64,000 bases of DNA from Neodontobutis hainanensis (taxonomy: Eukaryota; Chordata; Actinopteri; Gobiiformes; Odontobutidae): contig JALDNG010000038.1 of NCBI GenBank assembly GCA_024349245.1, positions 4,057,501-4,121,500 on the forward strand, given 5' to 3'. The notes under the pieces are model-generated. The model searched no databases. It saw only the letters and a list, made by a program, of their open reading frames with translations, and was not told the origin of the DNA. This document shows, in pieces, positions 12,036 through 25,900 of this stretch (positions are counted from its first letter, which is position 1; every line of letters starts with the position of its first letter). A program made the position numbers and the translations under genes.

Positions 12036-13879
12036 TCTGCTGGGGTCCAGTGTATTGGCTTATTTCTGCTCCCTCTGTTTCTCTGTATGAGCTGCTTAGT
12101 GTGTCTCCAAGGAGGAGGTCTGCTTGTCCCAGTGACATGGAATTATAAATAATTTATATCAGAGTTTTCTGTCCACTGTGTCAATGAAATAGATATGATT
12201 TTACTGATCACGTGTCTAAGAATCATTAAATCAATATGAGAATGTATATTTTTGGAATTTAAAATGATGTGATGCTAATAACTTAAAGCGACGCATTGCT
12301 TCTTTTAAAGTTCTACCACCCTTGCATTAAAAAAAGGTTATCTTTCTGAAATGTGTTATCATTTGCATTGGCACTAATGTTTAAATGGACTTAAATGGGC
12401 TTGTTAATTATCCTGGACACCACCTACTGTATGTCTTAATGATCAGGTCCTTGATGTGCAGCTTGTTAGTGCTGCCTCAAAAGGCTTTGTATTGTTGTTT
12501 GGCCAAATCCTGAAAGTATGCCTTAATATCACAGCATCATAACATTTTATTTGCAACCATATAAAGATCAAGCAGCATTTACATTACTTTTTTACAAAAA
12601 AAAATACAAGCCTTAGACCAGACCAACACATTTTAAATGTGATTCTTTTTCTCTAATAACAGTAAACAGTTAATTTTGTAAATTCCAGTAAATAATCAAT
12701 AACTGGATTTAACAAGAAATGCATAGTTTGTGTTGTAAAAAACAGAAACATTTAGGGATCTATTTCTTCCAGCTTTTTATTTTTAGCTCGGGCCCCAACC
12801 ACTTGACCCTCTCATGACACCAGTCCATCTTACTGAGGCTCTAATGTCTAAATAAACCCTTTAGCACTGATTCTTCCCCCAGTGTCATCACACAGGGGAG
12901 GTTTTGAATTACCTCTGTTCTCCTCACACAGCCTCTCTTCTCTCTACATCTCCAAACCCCTCCTGCTCATTAGCTTAAACCACTAATTGCATTGTGTTAT
13001 TTAAAGTTAAGTTAAGTCTCTGTTTATGGGAGCTCTCATGCTGTGGCCTGCCCCTGAAACTCAAAGTGAAAGCTGATCTTGTCCGCGGCTGTCTCTGGTC
13101 TCCATTAGGAGTCCGTTAATGTGCGGGCTATGAAGCAGTGTTTGGAGACAGAGGGACTGGCACGGTGTTTTTGTTTGCGTGCACTTGCTGGGAAATCCGC
13201 AGAGTAATGGCTATGGGTGTGGCGACGGCATGCTTCATAAGTAGAGAAAGCTGGTGTGCCGTCAAAACAGACAATCTCTGAGTGGCAGAGCAGCTGGATT
13301 GTCCCAGTGACAGCTTAGCGGGCGGCAAGAGGTCAACTAGCTGCCGCAGGCCCTTTGAGAAATGATGTTTGAACACCCGCTGGGGACACCGCTGGGGCCC
13401 TTCCGGAAACCCTCCAGGGTGGAGACAGCCAAGAGATTCTGGAAGGTGAGTCAGATAATAAATGATGGGAGGAACTTCTGCCTGTGTGTGTGGAAGAGAT
13501 AACTGCATTAAAGCTAGTTTTTTTTTCCCCACTGTAATGGAAAAGGCTTATAAAAAAAAAAAAAAAAAACTTAATAAAATGAAAAAAATGACTTTCTTGT
13601 ATATGGCCTTTCTATGTTTCCGGGGGGTTCTCTTTGGACACTTATGGCTTCCTTCCACCATCCATTGACATCTATGTAGGTCAATTGCTAAATATATATT
13701 GGTCAATGCATACGGTTGTCAGTGTATACTTCTGTTAGCTCTGCAATGAACTTTTCTGTGATGTTTCTTGAGCCAGCAGGAGTAGACTCTAGCAAAGCTC
13801 ATAAAACACGAGTAGTGTAAACAATATTTCTTTAATATTGTATACGATATATTACATGTCAAATTATAGAGCCACAAAC
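12036..13879. other. non-coding, no gene seen
   Basis: Unique-looking DNA with an A run at about 13551-13569. A 134-codon open frame on the minus strand (13128-13532) shows no domain or compositional sign of a real protein. Confidence 0.5.
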
Positions 13880-14005
13880 ATTCATTCCTTCATTTATTCT
13901 ACCGCTTTGTCCCGTTAGGGGTCACGGGTGACTTGAGCCTATCCCAGCAGCTTTGGGCCTGAGGCGGGGTTCACCCTGGACAGTGGCCAGTTAGTTGCAG
14001 GGCTG
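13880..14005 (+). repeat. dispersed repeat fragment (GAGCCTATCCCAGC...CACCCTGGACAG family)
   Basis: Contains TTCATTTATTCTACCGCTT, then GAGCCTATCCCAGCAGC, then GAGGCGGGGTTCACCCTGGA. These are the left-hand motifs of a common fish repeat. Other fragments lie at 31695-32090, 55893-55985 (reverse) and 60690-60835. Class unknown to me. Confidence 0.65.
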
Positions 14006-17000
14006 CCACAAACATTACCTTGCCAATACAAGCTAGTTTTTATAAGTTCAATTATTGCAAGTAATAGAAGGAGCATTGGAAGGAAATTTAAAAAAAATGT
14101 TTGAGCCAAAAGAAGACAAATGTATTTTACAAACCAAAGTATCACTGTTATGTATGTCTAAAACAAATCAAATGGTGGTTACTTGGAATATAAAAGTTAA
14201 GGACTGAACTGAAGAAAAATGTTGCCCTTGCTTCTGTTTTATTAGATTTTAAAGGAGAGCAAAGCTGTTAAAACAGGTTACGGGTGTTTCAAAGAAAGAT
14301 GGCTCTGGTACATGATCTCTAAATATCTCTAAAGTCCTTTTTTAAAAGCTTTACTACTGTCTTGATTTGTCCCATCTCCCCATCTTGCTGATAAAGACTT
14401 GTCCTTATTGCTTCCAGCAAATCAGAGTAATGAGCCTGTAAAAGATCAACTTCTACTGCCTTTGAAAAGCTGTCCTCCGAAGAACAGCATTAAACTTGTC
14501 TTCCCAGAGCAGCCAGCCTCAAAGTTTGTCTGTTTCTTTGAAGGTTATCCCCGGAGAACTTAATGAAACCTGATTCTGTGCAGTGCTATAGGGCCAAAAT
14601 GCTACAGGAGATGTTGGGGACGCCTAGTCAATATTGCATTCCCCGGAGAGGATGGCTTTAAAAGGGTAAAGACTGCTCAGAGTCAGGCACTGAATACAAA
14701 TGAAATGGTCTGTTCCAAATGCAATCTGAAGTCATATCAGGGGTTGGTAGCATGTTGATACTCATTGTGGCCATACTTTGTTTACTCTTCTCTGAGCATA
14801 CATCAATCTTGTCGTCTTCGTTCCCAGGGGCTCTCTGTTTCCTCCATATCTCTCATTATGTGTGCACCGGCTAAACTCCCATCTCCTACTGTCGACCTTT
14901 AAACTTGCCACTATTTGATCTGCTCTCTGTTTGCGCTCCACCCACTTGACTCCATTCGATGGAGTGTCAATCAAGACCAGGCCACAGACAACTGGCCTCA
15001 GTCTGCAGCTTCCTTTCAGAAGTCGACTAACATGACTTTAGTTCAATATACAGTTTAAATAAGTAATGGAACATTTCACAATCTGAAATAAAATTACAGT
15101 ATTGGAAATTCCTTAAACTCAGTGTGTTGGTAAGCCTTTTTATTATGTTAATTCTTCATCTAAATTGTACTTGTATATGAAAAAAAACATGTATATCTTG
15201 TAGCTCCAGTGACCCTCTGTACTTTAGAACTTTTTTGTTGTGATGTATATTAGGCTTGCAGGCAAACAAGCTATATGCAGTAAATTAGTTGAATATTGCA
15301 AAATAACTTTGATTCAACTTTTAGGACTGGAATTTTAAGCCCCATCTGATCACTGAAAAATCACTGCGTTTCAACCATTTCAACACAGTTCACCAAAAAA
15401 CCCATGCAAATTCTGTGAAAGTAATAAATTTTAAACAAGCAAGTAAGGCAAAAGTCTATATCTGTTCTTTTCTTTGTAATAGGCTTTGTCATTGCTCAGC
15501 CCTTATTTTCTGTAGTGGTTGTAGTTGTCTTAGTTGTTTAATGGATACAACAACTTTTCCACTCATGTCAATATTTCTACTTTAGCCAGCCTTATTCCTG
15601 TCTGCACTTATAATCTCCTCATCATATTAAAACCAGAGGCATTGTTAGTCAGTGATAAGCCAAGGCTTGTCTACATCTAATTGAAGGTGTTGATTACTTT
15701 TTTGTAACAGTAAATGTTGTCGACCCCTCCCTTGAGGCTGATCCAGTGCGTCCGTTTGTCTCCTATGGCACTGTCTCCAAGTCTGTGAAGGAGAAGTCAT
15801 TTTGGGGTCAGTCGAGCTCTGCACATTTCATCCCTGGAGCGATGGTTGTTTTCTCTTGTTCCGGTCATTTAAATATTGTTTTGCTTATGTCAGTCTTTCT
15901 GAAAATCTGTTGTAGCCTTCAGTAATATCCTAACATACCATGGCAACACTGATGTTATTTTAGGGTCAGAAAAAGTTTGCCTAAGTTTGTATGTCATTAC
16001 TGTATAATTCCAGACAAAAGGTGTCTATTGCTTAAGTTGAAAGATTATTTCAAAACAACAACATATACAGGAAATACAGTATTTGGTATTGATACTTTAT
16101 ATAGTTTATTCATATTTTTAATTAAGTTAGGTTTAATTTTATTTTAAGGTTGTCATGTTTTGTCCATGGTGTATTTTATGCTAAACTTTTCTCTCATCCC
16201 TTGCTGCATATTAATAGCACCCACTTCCTCAGTTTCTGCACATTTGAAACGTTCTCTTCCATTTTGATTATGCCCCGTTACCTTGATAAAACACCCACTG
16301 GACATTCTTTGTGAAAATGCTTGGGTTATTCAAGTCCATCCTGATGAATCAGTGTCCAGAGTTTAAAATGTCCTGGAGAAACCTGAGCGTAAACTATAAG
16401 GAAGGATGTGCTCAAATCTCTCTCTCTCTGCCTTTTGATTCCTGTCTACTTTGTCATAAAGGAACAAAAAACAAAAACACTTTGATTGTCTTGGGATGTG
16501 AACCCCAATCTCTGCAGAGCCAGTCAAGTGCTTTTTCCAATCCCCTGCCTTCTGCCTTTTAACATAAAACCACATAAACTGCCAGAGACAGAATGAGAAG
16601 GCAAATATAGATACATATTTTTGTCCCAGAAGCACCATCAATCCTTGAATCTGGAGATTTTTGGACATATTAAATAACAGCATTTGTCTTCTCTTCAACT
16701 TTTTCTCATGATCTCGCTCTTATAATCTTTTTTTTAGGGTCTTTTACTTTTGTTCTGAAAAATCCTTTAAGCTACTTCTGGTTATGACTAAGCTGCTTGA
16801 AATCATAAAGTATCATCATAAAGTTTGTTCAGAATATTGCTGGTGGGTTTTAATAAGCATCGCTCATCTGTCGAACCGCTCAGCCAAAGATGAAGATAAA
16901 GTATATCTTGAGAGCTTTTTTAACAGATGGAAAACAAACACACAGTAGTCCTGGAATGTATTCTATTCAGTGGACAATGTACACTTATTTGCAATTTAGT

Positions 17001-20000
17001 CTAGTTATTATCCTTCCTCTTTCCACATGTACACGCTTTATGCATGGATTTTTTCATAAATTAAAACTAAATAGGGTTACCTATAAAGTACCTTCCCAAA
17101 TCTCCAATTAAAGAGAACCCAGATTAATTTGACGTTACACAAACTACTCGTCCACTTCAGTTTACTCTGTACCTGAAAATGAAACACAAGAGACAATCAG
17201 TAAGTGTTAAGACTGGACTTTTCCATGTTATAAATCTTCATTACAGAAAGGCTTACTCAACTTTCTCAGTGTGATTCAGAGTTCCCAGCCTGTTCCATGT
17301 TTTAAAGTAAAATAAACTTTATATAAACTCTTAAACTGATGGCCCTTTATCATGTTTTAGTTATTGGTACAAAGTCTTTTATCTGATTTTGAGCTGAATG
17401 CCATTACATGCAGCAGCAGAAATGGCTCTGTCAATACAGTAATGTATGACCCACTTAGAGAAGGTGCTTTATAGCCTCATACAGTATTTATACAGAATAT
17501 ATATTGAGGCCTATTCTGAGCATTACGTCTGATAAAGAAAACCAGTCCCACAAGATAGTGTCTGTGGCTCTGTGGCTATTGATGGAGCTCTAATGAAAGA
17601 GGAAACCTTGTACAGGTTTGTTCATAGTTTGTCAAGTGTTTCCTTTATGTTTAATGATTTCAGAGCTAAGAGTGAAGAAAATTAAAACTAAGTAACATTG
17701 TGCAGTATATTTGCTTTCCTTTCTTAATGCAATTATTTACAACAGCAAACATTGTGTTTTAAGATTGAAAATAAATATAATGGATTGAAAATAAATGTAA
17801 TGGTTTTGCTAAAAGCTAAGGTTTTTTTGTGGACTGTAGACTAGAATGCATGGCTAAAAGTTTTTCTTGTTTTCCTGCAATGAAGATTTTAAAGTCTTTT
17901 TCCCTCAGCTGATGTAGCCACAGCTTAAAAAGGGCATGTATTAGACATAATGTTCATACAGAACCAAATGGAGGACACCATATTTCTTAGATCTATTCCC
18001 TTAAAGTTGATGTAGTTACACACTGTTACGGAATATTTATAAACAGATGTTGAATCTTTTTTTTTTTTTATTGTTGGTTTAATAGAAAGGAAAGATTAAA
18101 TTGTAAAATGGTTTTGAAAACTTCAGTCCATCTAAAATTGTGGCTTAGCAGAAGACGTTTTTTGTGTAAGTGAACAAGGTTTTATTGAAAGTGATAATCA
18201 GTTATTAAAGGGAGGGACATCTGACAGAAGAATAGGGTGAGTGCTAAGCCTTTATTTTTCCTAAACAGCTCATGCACCTCTTTCGCTCTGGTCACAGCAG
18301 AGAAATATATTAGAGGCCAACTGACTCAACCTTGTCCTGGCATTGATTCAACAAAATGGTGTCCAAAACTATGTGAATACATTTAGGTATGACTTGAAAT
18401 AGGCATTCACCTTAAGCCATTTGCAGATATAGACATGCTAAGTTTCTATCTATCACTGTTGCTCACATACGTTAGCTTTTTGCAAATGTTATCAAGGGAC
18501 AATGGTTATGGAGTTGACGTGCATCAGACCTGACTTTGCTGAAGGATATTACCCACAGTCTCTTTTATTTTGACACTCAAAACAATGCGGCTGATGCATC
18601 TAAGGACGATAAAATGAACAACCAGTGACGACAGCGTTTGCATGCATTATTTTTCTGTGAACCAAAGACTGCATTGTTTGACAGCTTTTTTTGTACAGTC
18701 ATTTTTCTGTTTAACAGACCTGGACACTTTGTGCACTTTAACAAATGCACACTTTGACTAAAACATTAGGCAGTACTGAGTCAGGGCCTTGTTAGCCACA
18801 TTTCCTCCATTTTGTCATTTTTACCCACCACTTTGCTACAATTTGTCTGCTAATAACCCAGATAAAAATTGAAAAATAGATGTTTGTACACAGTTTGTGG
18901 TGTTTGGTGGCTAATGCTAAATTCTACCATTGAAAATTTACTGCTGTCAGCTTAACTTCCGGCACCGAAATGCGCACTCAACTACATTAGTTACAAACAC
19001 AAGAAGGGTCTATAGAGTTGCTGTTCAATTTACAGTTTTTTGTTAGGCCAATCCCGTACTTTTGGACCACATTAGTTTGGCATAATGCAGAAGACTGAGC
19101 ACTTTTATGATCATCCTATTTCCTTGATCTGAGTCTGTGGAGTCACACCTAAAGGCAAACATCAGACCTCGTCTCATGTTACCAGTCTCACTGTCCAATC
19201 AACACCATCCAGACAGTGCCATAGTGAGGTGCTGTCTTCTGTGTAGTGGTGTTAACTCTCTGGCTTTGTTACTTCTTCACACATTTATATGAATGATTTA
19301 TATGAACAAGAAATGTATTACTGCAAACTAACACATAGAACTTTGGTCAGAGCAGAAGTGTAGTCATTTCTTATTACAAAGGCTGAATTTAAAGAGTCAT
19401 TATGCTTGTTATTTAAATAAAAAGGCATTCTTTAGTATCCAAACATAAACTCTTACATGTTTGTGTGTTAAGGCAAGAACAATTCACAGTAATAAAGATC
19501 TTGAAAAGTCAGACAATTAGACAATTAGACAGACATTAGCCTTAACCTTCAAATTCTTCATTACACTACCATAAAGGAGAAGAAACATAGATTTATATTA
19601 CACGTCTTCAGTTGAGACTTCCTTGCTGTGTCTAGACCTTGATTTAAGTTTTGCAAAAAATGTCTACATGCAAGCTTGAAATGTTAGTGAGCAGAAAAAA
19701 AAACCTGTGAAAATTCAATGTTTTATGAATGAAAAGTCCTTTGATATCCACAATCATATGCTGTTCTCTCTTTTTGTTAAATCGCTAATGAGATTCTGCA
19801 TGAACATGTGATAATGAGCACCATTCTCCCTCTGTCGGCTAATAACGGCCTTTGATGGCTGCGTGTACACTTTGCGTGGTTCATTTGCAAATCGAGAAAT
19901 GTCTTTCTTTGTGCGTGGATTTAAGGTTATGCATTGTGGTCATTAGAGTACATTATAAGATTTAGCAACAACATTGTTAATATTTAATGAGCCCCAAAGA

Positions 20001-20347
20001 ACACACTGTTTTTAATGTTGGCATAGAATAGTTTGACCCACTGTGGTAAATCTTGTATTTGTATGCATGGACAAGCTAATTTACAAGGGAGACCTTTTAT
20101 TTTGTAATCAAATATTTATGTTATAATGGTTGAGATGACAAGCCTTTTTTACTGTGATGCTAATGGCTCGATTACTGTTCTGCAGCTTCTCACTGTGAAA
20201 ACTAGACGTTTTAAAGAAGTCTAACAAGATGCAGGACGGATTATAAAACAGAAGAAAATAACAAAAGGAGGACATGTTATGACAAGGCGTTGACTTGATC
20301 TTCTACAAAAAAAAAACCCAAGCCTTCAGTGCAGATGGATGTGGATG
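14006..20347. other. non-coding, no gene seen
   Basis: About 6.3 kb of AT-rich DNA without a supportable gene. Short local features only: a 20-bp direct duplication (GATTGAAAATAAATATAATG, 17764-17803, second copy with one change) and a T run near 18057-18069. Confidence 0.5.
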
Positions 20348-20355
20348 TTCTAAAG

Positions 20356-20701
20356 CAGTCTTTCTCAACTGGTGGGTTGAGAACCAAAAGTGGGTTGACG
20401 GTATGTTTTTGGCGAGTGTATGGTTAACAAAAAAAGTAAAATAAATCATAAATAAATAATTTGTTATTAAAAACCTTCATTATGATGTGCTGTTTAATGT
20501 TGCTTTAAACATTGCCAATTATCAATATACTGGGTTAAGTTCAGATGAGTATAGATGTACTTGAATATAAAAATAAATGCAAAATGCAAACAAATGTTAT
20601 TATATTGTGGTGACATTATTTACAAGTTCAATCTTTTATGTGTTGGACCAAATGATAAATGAAAAATTTGGGTCTACCATGAGGCCAGTTAAGAACCACT
20701 G
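20356..20701. mobile_element. short non-autonomous hAT-like element (346 bp)
   Basis: Ends are CAGTCTTTCTCAACTGG on the left and CCAGTTAAGAACCACTG on the right, imperfect inverted repeats of the CAGTGGTTCTCAAC type known from hAT elements. They are flanked by a degenerate 8-bp target duplication: TTCTAAAG (20348-20355) and TGCTTAAG (20702-20709), 6 of 8 matching. The interior is AT-rich with no transposase. The GGGTTGAGAACCAAAAGTGGG stretch after the left end also fits this class. Confidence 0.75.
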
Positions 20702-20709
20702 TGCTTAAG

Positions 20710-22535
20710 TGCTTTTGGTGATTTTGTATTTTTTAGTTTGGACTTGGCAACAATTTCCATTTGGATTTGGTTTAGCTTATGTCATTTGTGTGAATAAATC
20801 ACTGTGGATTATATTGGGTCCATTTTGAGACACTATTATTGTTACTTAAAACAACCACGGATGACCAAATTTCTGTTGTGCTGAGTCATACAAAGGCATT
20901 TACTCAAACAAATACAATTCAGGGCTGTTCTGTCATGTCTAACTGAACAAGAATCGACTATTTTATACTGGCTTATTGGCTAAACGTGACTTCAATGTGC
21001 GCAAGACTCATATGCTTTATTAAACTTGTTTTTAAAGATAATGATAAATGTTAAAATGTGCGCTGCTGTGTCATCATGAATAGATCATCATGCAAAAATA
21101 TTAGCAGCTACCAACCCCAATAATCCTTTGAATACCCAGACAAAAAATCTTTTTCACCTTTTCCACTTAATCAGGCCTATATCTTCTTTACAACCAGCCA
21201 CATTAATGCAAAAATTATCACATTTTCATTAATGTTTTTATTGTTTATGAAACCCGTCAAGTCAGTAAGAGCCTATTATCAGACTGTGATGTTGAAAACG
21301 TGTACACCAGAGGTGTTAGGTTTTGCTGCTAGAATGTGCTTCAACAGATAATGGCAGAATTAGAGAAGACCGACAACCGTTAAGGCTTGGTGATAAAACT
21401 TCTGAGATGTGATAAGACTGTGACCTTATACAGGGCTACCAGTTTGTGATAAGATCAAATACAGAGAGGAAAAGGCCCAACAATCACTTCCCATTCCCTC
21501 CTTCGTGATAACACAAAGCAGTTGGTTTTTGTCAAAGGTGAAGCTAAAAAAATGAAATGTGATGATGTCTTTCATTCCTATCAACAAGGCTAGGGATTTG
21601 TATTTCAGATTTATCTTTGTGTCTGGCAACTAAAACTGACAGTGAATTATTATCATTTTATTTTTTTTGTCCCTTCTGTAAACATTGTGCAAGACAAATC
21701 GTAATCTAATCCACTACTTCTGCGTTTACTCTAGAAATCTCTTTCCCTCTGATCCTTGTGCACAGCTGCATCCTTGGGCATATTGGCCTCAAACCTCCCA
21801 GCAAAACCATTATGCACCTTACCATTGATGTCTCCTAATTATCGCTTTCCTGTCGTAGCTTTTATTGAAAGGCAGTAGACGGAGGTGGGCTTCCTGTCTT
21901 GATAGAGCTACTGAATTAAACTAAACTCTGGCAGATTATTCCTCTTCAAAATAACATTTGGCATCATTTGCAAAGATTTCTGATAACGGCATCGCAGCTG
22001 CCTAATGAGATTCTCATAATGACATCAATGAGAAGTTGATGTTGTCATGGCGATCAAGCAGGAAAGCCTTTCAGCTTCTTTCGAGTCTATAATTGAACAT
22101 ACCATATTTAGGTATGATCCCTGATTGGGAGTTATTTAGATGTTATTGAGCATCAGAGACTCGACAAGAGACTGATACTAAAACAGAAACCCTCAATACT
22201 GTTCAGAAGTTCACTTATTTTCTGAGACAGATGCGGACACTTCACAGATTTTTCATTAAGTTGCATGCATGATTTGTTGGCCTTTGAACTTGACACATAA
22301 TATTAATTAACACAGTGAGACACAATGTAGAATCTGAGAATCTTAGAGCAAAAATATGTTTTAACCTAATCCAATGATAGGCTTACTGCAGTGTTTGAAC
22401 CAATCATAGCAGTCACGGTTTACAGTGTGAATCTTTAACACAGTCAACCAAAACCCGTAATTAAAAGACTTTCTCATGTTTCTCTTTTTTTTTTAGCATT
22501 ATCCTCATTCAAGAACATCCAATATCAAGACTCAT
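20710..22535. other. non-coding, no gene seen
   Basis: No coding or repeat signal that I recognise. The part at 21960-22110 has mixed composition with TAATGAGATT-type motifs and could be conserved regulatory DNA, but this is only an impression. Confidence 0.45.
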
Positions 22536-22539
22536 TTAA

Positions 22540-22930
22540 CACTGGATTTAAATATTATAGTAATAATGGTGTTATACAGTTTTGAACAGGTGGGTTTTGA
22601 GGGAGTTCCAGAAGGCAGGGACATCTTGTCATTGGTTCTTGTGCAGGTGTGGCAGTGAGGAATTTGTTCAGGTATGGGCAGGGCCAGGTTAATAAGGTCT
22701 TTTGTAGATGATGGTGAGCAGTTTGAAGTAAACACGATGAGGGATGGGGACGACTGGGGTGATGTGTTCTCAGATTCGAGTGAGCAGACGGGCAGAAGAG
22801 TTTTGAATGTGTTGGAGTTTATGGAGTGTTTTGGATGGTAGACCGTAGAGGAGGCTGTTGAAGTAGTTGAGTACGGGGGATAATGAATACGTGGATGAGA
22901 GTCTCAGCAGTGATTATGATTATGCAGCAA
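22540..22930. repeat. dispersed repeat fragment, class uncertain
   Basis: G-rich on the + strand with phrases such as GAACAGGTGGGTTTTGAG, GAGGAGGCTGTTGAAGTAG and GAATACGTGGATGAGAG, which I associate with a common fish repeat (usually seen as 'gaggctgttgcagtagtc ... aaggcgtggatgag'). No intact frame. The assignment rests on memory of the phrase pattern, not on a second copy in this window. Confidence 0.45.
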
Positions 22931-22934
22931 GCTA

Positions 22935-24714
22935 TGTCAGTCCACAAATTCAGCCGAGCAATTGACAAAGGGCCACCGAGGGTACAGAAGCTAGTTTAAC
23001 CATCAACGTTAACGTGATAATGATCTTTAATGAATCTCAGAATCACAGAAGCGTACACCTGAATTTCCCTTGTGGTAAATAATCCACATTGCTGGCTTAA
23101 TCTTTTCCATCACCTCCCTAGACATTATTGTTTTGTCAGTAGAGAAAACATTTACTGCATGTGAAGTCTCGTCAGTCCTCTCCGGATGCCTGCGTCTTAG
23201 CTCCAGCAGCGTGTATTTGTGCTCAGCGGGAAGTGACGGTGCCTCGCAGGTCCTCATTGACACTTTGATCACTAGACCATGTGCTGTTTTGATTTGCCTT
23301 TGATTTGACACTCTGAGTGCACATCTCGTTGTTTCCCCCCCAGACGCACACCTTGCTCGCTGACACGCACTGTGGATTGGTATTTCCAGCCTGTCATTGT
23401 CAGCTGCCATCCGCATGCAGCTCGAGTTTTCATTTTGGATTCACACATAGTTTGTGATTTATGACCATCACTGCTTCTCCCTGGGAATTCAGAGCTGCCA
23501 GAGCTGCAGAGCACCATGCTGTCAGAAGCACACACATACAGTCAAATGTAGCTGTAAATGTTGCAGAGAAATGTTGATCCTGATACTTTTTCTTTTTGGG
23601 CTTGCTGTTATATAAATAAATATACTGATATCTATCTTAGGAAAAAACACCTTGCCATACCTGTTTTGGATAGAGCTACAGAAAAGAGATTAACGATGGT
23701 CTAAGAACACAAAATGACCAAGTTTACTTACCTAAAAAAATATGTTTAAGGTTATGGATTTTATTACCGTTGAGTCATTTTTAGACTCTTTAACATATAG
23801 GGTTTAATGGGGTACCTGTGAGTGCTATTACCATTTTAGATTGTAATCAGTGCCACCACAATTTACAGAATAATAATTATGATTTACCAAAGAAGAACCT
23901 AAACAAATTAAAATGCACCTATATAATCCTATAAAATAAACATTGTTTTAGGAAAATATTAGTATTACTACATATAGAAAAAAACAGTAGAAATGATATT
24001 CATGTACATATTAAACTTTTGAAGGCTTCTAGTGAGAGTATTATTATTGTAGTAGTAACATATTATAATGACTACGTTGTAAGTTCATAGCCACTGAGAG
24101 GTGTAATCCCTGGTCACTATTGTTTATGTGCTTCAACTGGCTACTGTGCTTATTTTTCTAACACCAGCAGTAGTATTCAAAGTGTGTTAATAAAATAATT
24201 TCTTATCTGACTTTCTTCAAGCTCTACGCTGCTTCTCAGATTTTTTTTTTTTTTTTTTGGAATAAGCTTTAAGTAAATTGCACAGATTTAGTCTAGTTCT
24301 GGGACACCGAGTGGAAGGTCAAGAGTCCCACCTTGGGCAGTGAACAGTCTGCCTTATGTTTGATGAGGACATTGTCTGTCCAAAAGACACATTCATGGCT
24401 GCTGGCTGTCACTTGCAGTCCTTTCCCTTTTGCCCTGTGTTTGCCGATGCAGATAAAGCAGCTCATTAGCTCCTATTATTTTAGACATCTGTGTTTGGAA
24501 TCATAGTGATGACTTTTCTTACATTCTTCAGTGTGCTTTTTAGATTTGCACATTTTGTCAACACGTCATTCTTTTTGACATTGTGTTTCCCAGAACAATA
24601 TTTTCCGGGTTTCCATGCAACCTGGAAAACCTTGAACTTCATTGGCAATATTTCATTAGTTTTTTAAACAAATTGTTTTTCAGGTGTGATCCTTTATGGC
24701 ATAATGTAGTTTTA
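22935..24714. other. non-coding, no gene seen
   Basis: Contains a long T run at 24241-24258. Open frames on the minus strand at 23027-23535 overlap each other and look like chance. Confidence 0.5.
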
Positions 24715-24862
24715 TTTCTGACCTTCTGAGGCTGCTGTAGTTAGTGGTTTGACTTTCTAAAACTTTCTTTTTTGTCTCTTTGAAGCTGCTGTAGTTTTGG
24801 TTTTGACCCTCTGAGGCTGCTCTACTTTCAGTTTTTATCTCTTTGAGGTTGCTGTATTTTTA
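24715..24862. repeat. imperfect tandem repeat, CTNTGAGGCTGCTGTA core
   Basis: Four diverged copies of a core such as CTTCTGAGGCTGCTGTAG start near 24722, 24778, 24810 and 24839, with spacing of about 30-55 bases. It looks like an old, decayed minisatellite. Confidence 0.6.
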
Positions 24863-25560
24863 AGCAGAGAGAAATAATTCCAGATGATGGAACCGTGGTG
24901 ACAAAAAAAAAGTAAAATAAAATTGGAGCAGTAAGTTGACATTGATTGGTCAGCCCCAAGCAAAATACTGTTGATTGTGTATGTTTTGCAAATTTTGAAC
25001 TGGCTATTTTCAACCACTATAACTGTCACTGATCACTTTTGTGGTTTAGTTCAGGAACTGTCAGGACTTGGGTTGATTTTGAGAAAAAGAAAACACCAGG
25101 TTTTGGAAGAGTATCAGCAGAGATTTGATCAAACAGCAACCACAGTGCATTGATCCATATTTGAACCAAACTTTGTTTTCCGAGAATAAACCAAAGCACC
25201 TAAAGGTCTTCAAGAGTTTGGATGCGAAGTGTGGTGTCAAATAACCAAGTCCTGCATTTTATACATCCACCATCAAACCCAACTTTCTTCTTACAGGAAA
25301 ATAAAATAAAAAACAAATTTATTTTTGTAATTAGTTATTATAATAAAATGTTACCCATCTCTCCTAGATATGTTCTTATACATTGGTTGCAGGTGAATGT
25401 ACGCTATAATCCAATATCTATAAAAACCTTCAGGATACACCGGAGCCACACACTGTTGGATGAGACAAGGAACATGCATCTATAATGTTCTGTTTCATAA
25501 GTGCATTGAGAAGTTTTATTTATTTTATTTTATTTTTTTCACCAAGTAAAGACACAAGGA
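24863..25560. other. non-coding, no gene seen
   Basis: AT-rich. Nothing recognisable beyond a TTTATTTTATTTTATTTTTTT low-complexity stretch near 25517-25538. Confidence 0.5.
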
Positions 25561-25900
25561 GAGGACACGAGTGAAGGAAACATGGATACAGAGTCGAGAC
25601 TTGAGGCATACCCACTTTCCTCTGGAAGTGAAAGTACATCCACCTCCCTCAGCGTCTGATCACCAACTTCTACAGGTCAGCCTTAGTCAGCATCAAGACC
25701 TTTCTGGCCAACCCCAAATAAAAGCCAGTTGAAGTTCAAAGAATCAACCTCACCTTGGACATTAGCTGCCCTCCAGGAAGTGAAGAAACAGTCAAATACT
25801 GTGTAACAGACTAAAAACTATTTCTTCCCACTAACCTATGCCCTCCCCCAAGGACTTGAAGTGCAGAACCCCTACATGAACTTTAATATAATATAAACTA
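25561..25900 (+). mobile_element. possible LINE 3' fragment
   Basis: Translating 25800-25870 gives ...KNYFFPLTYALPQ..., which loosely fits the 'N-S-F-F-P' motif near the C-terminus of fish LINE ORF2 proteins (compare the clearer copy at 37666-38205). Frames are broken by stops. Weak evidence. Confidence 0.3.
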
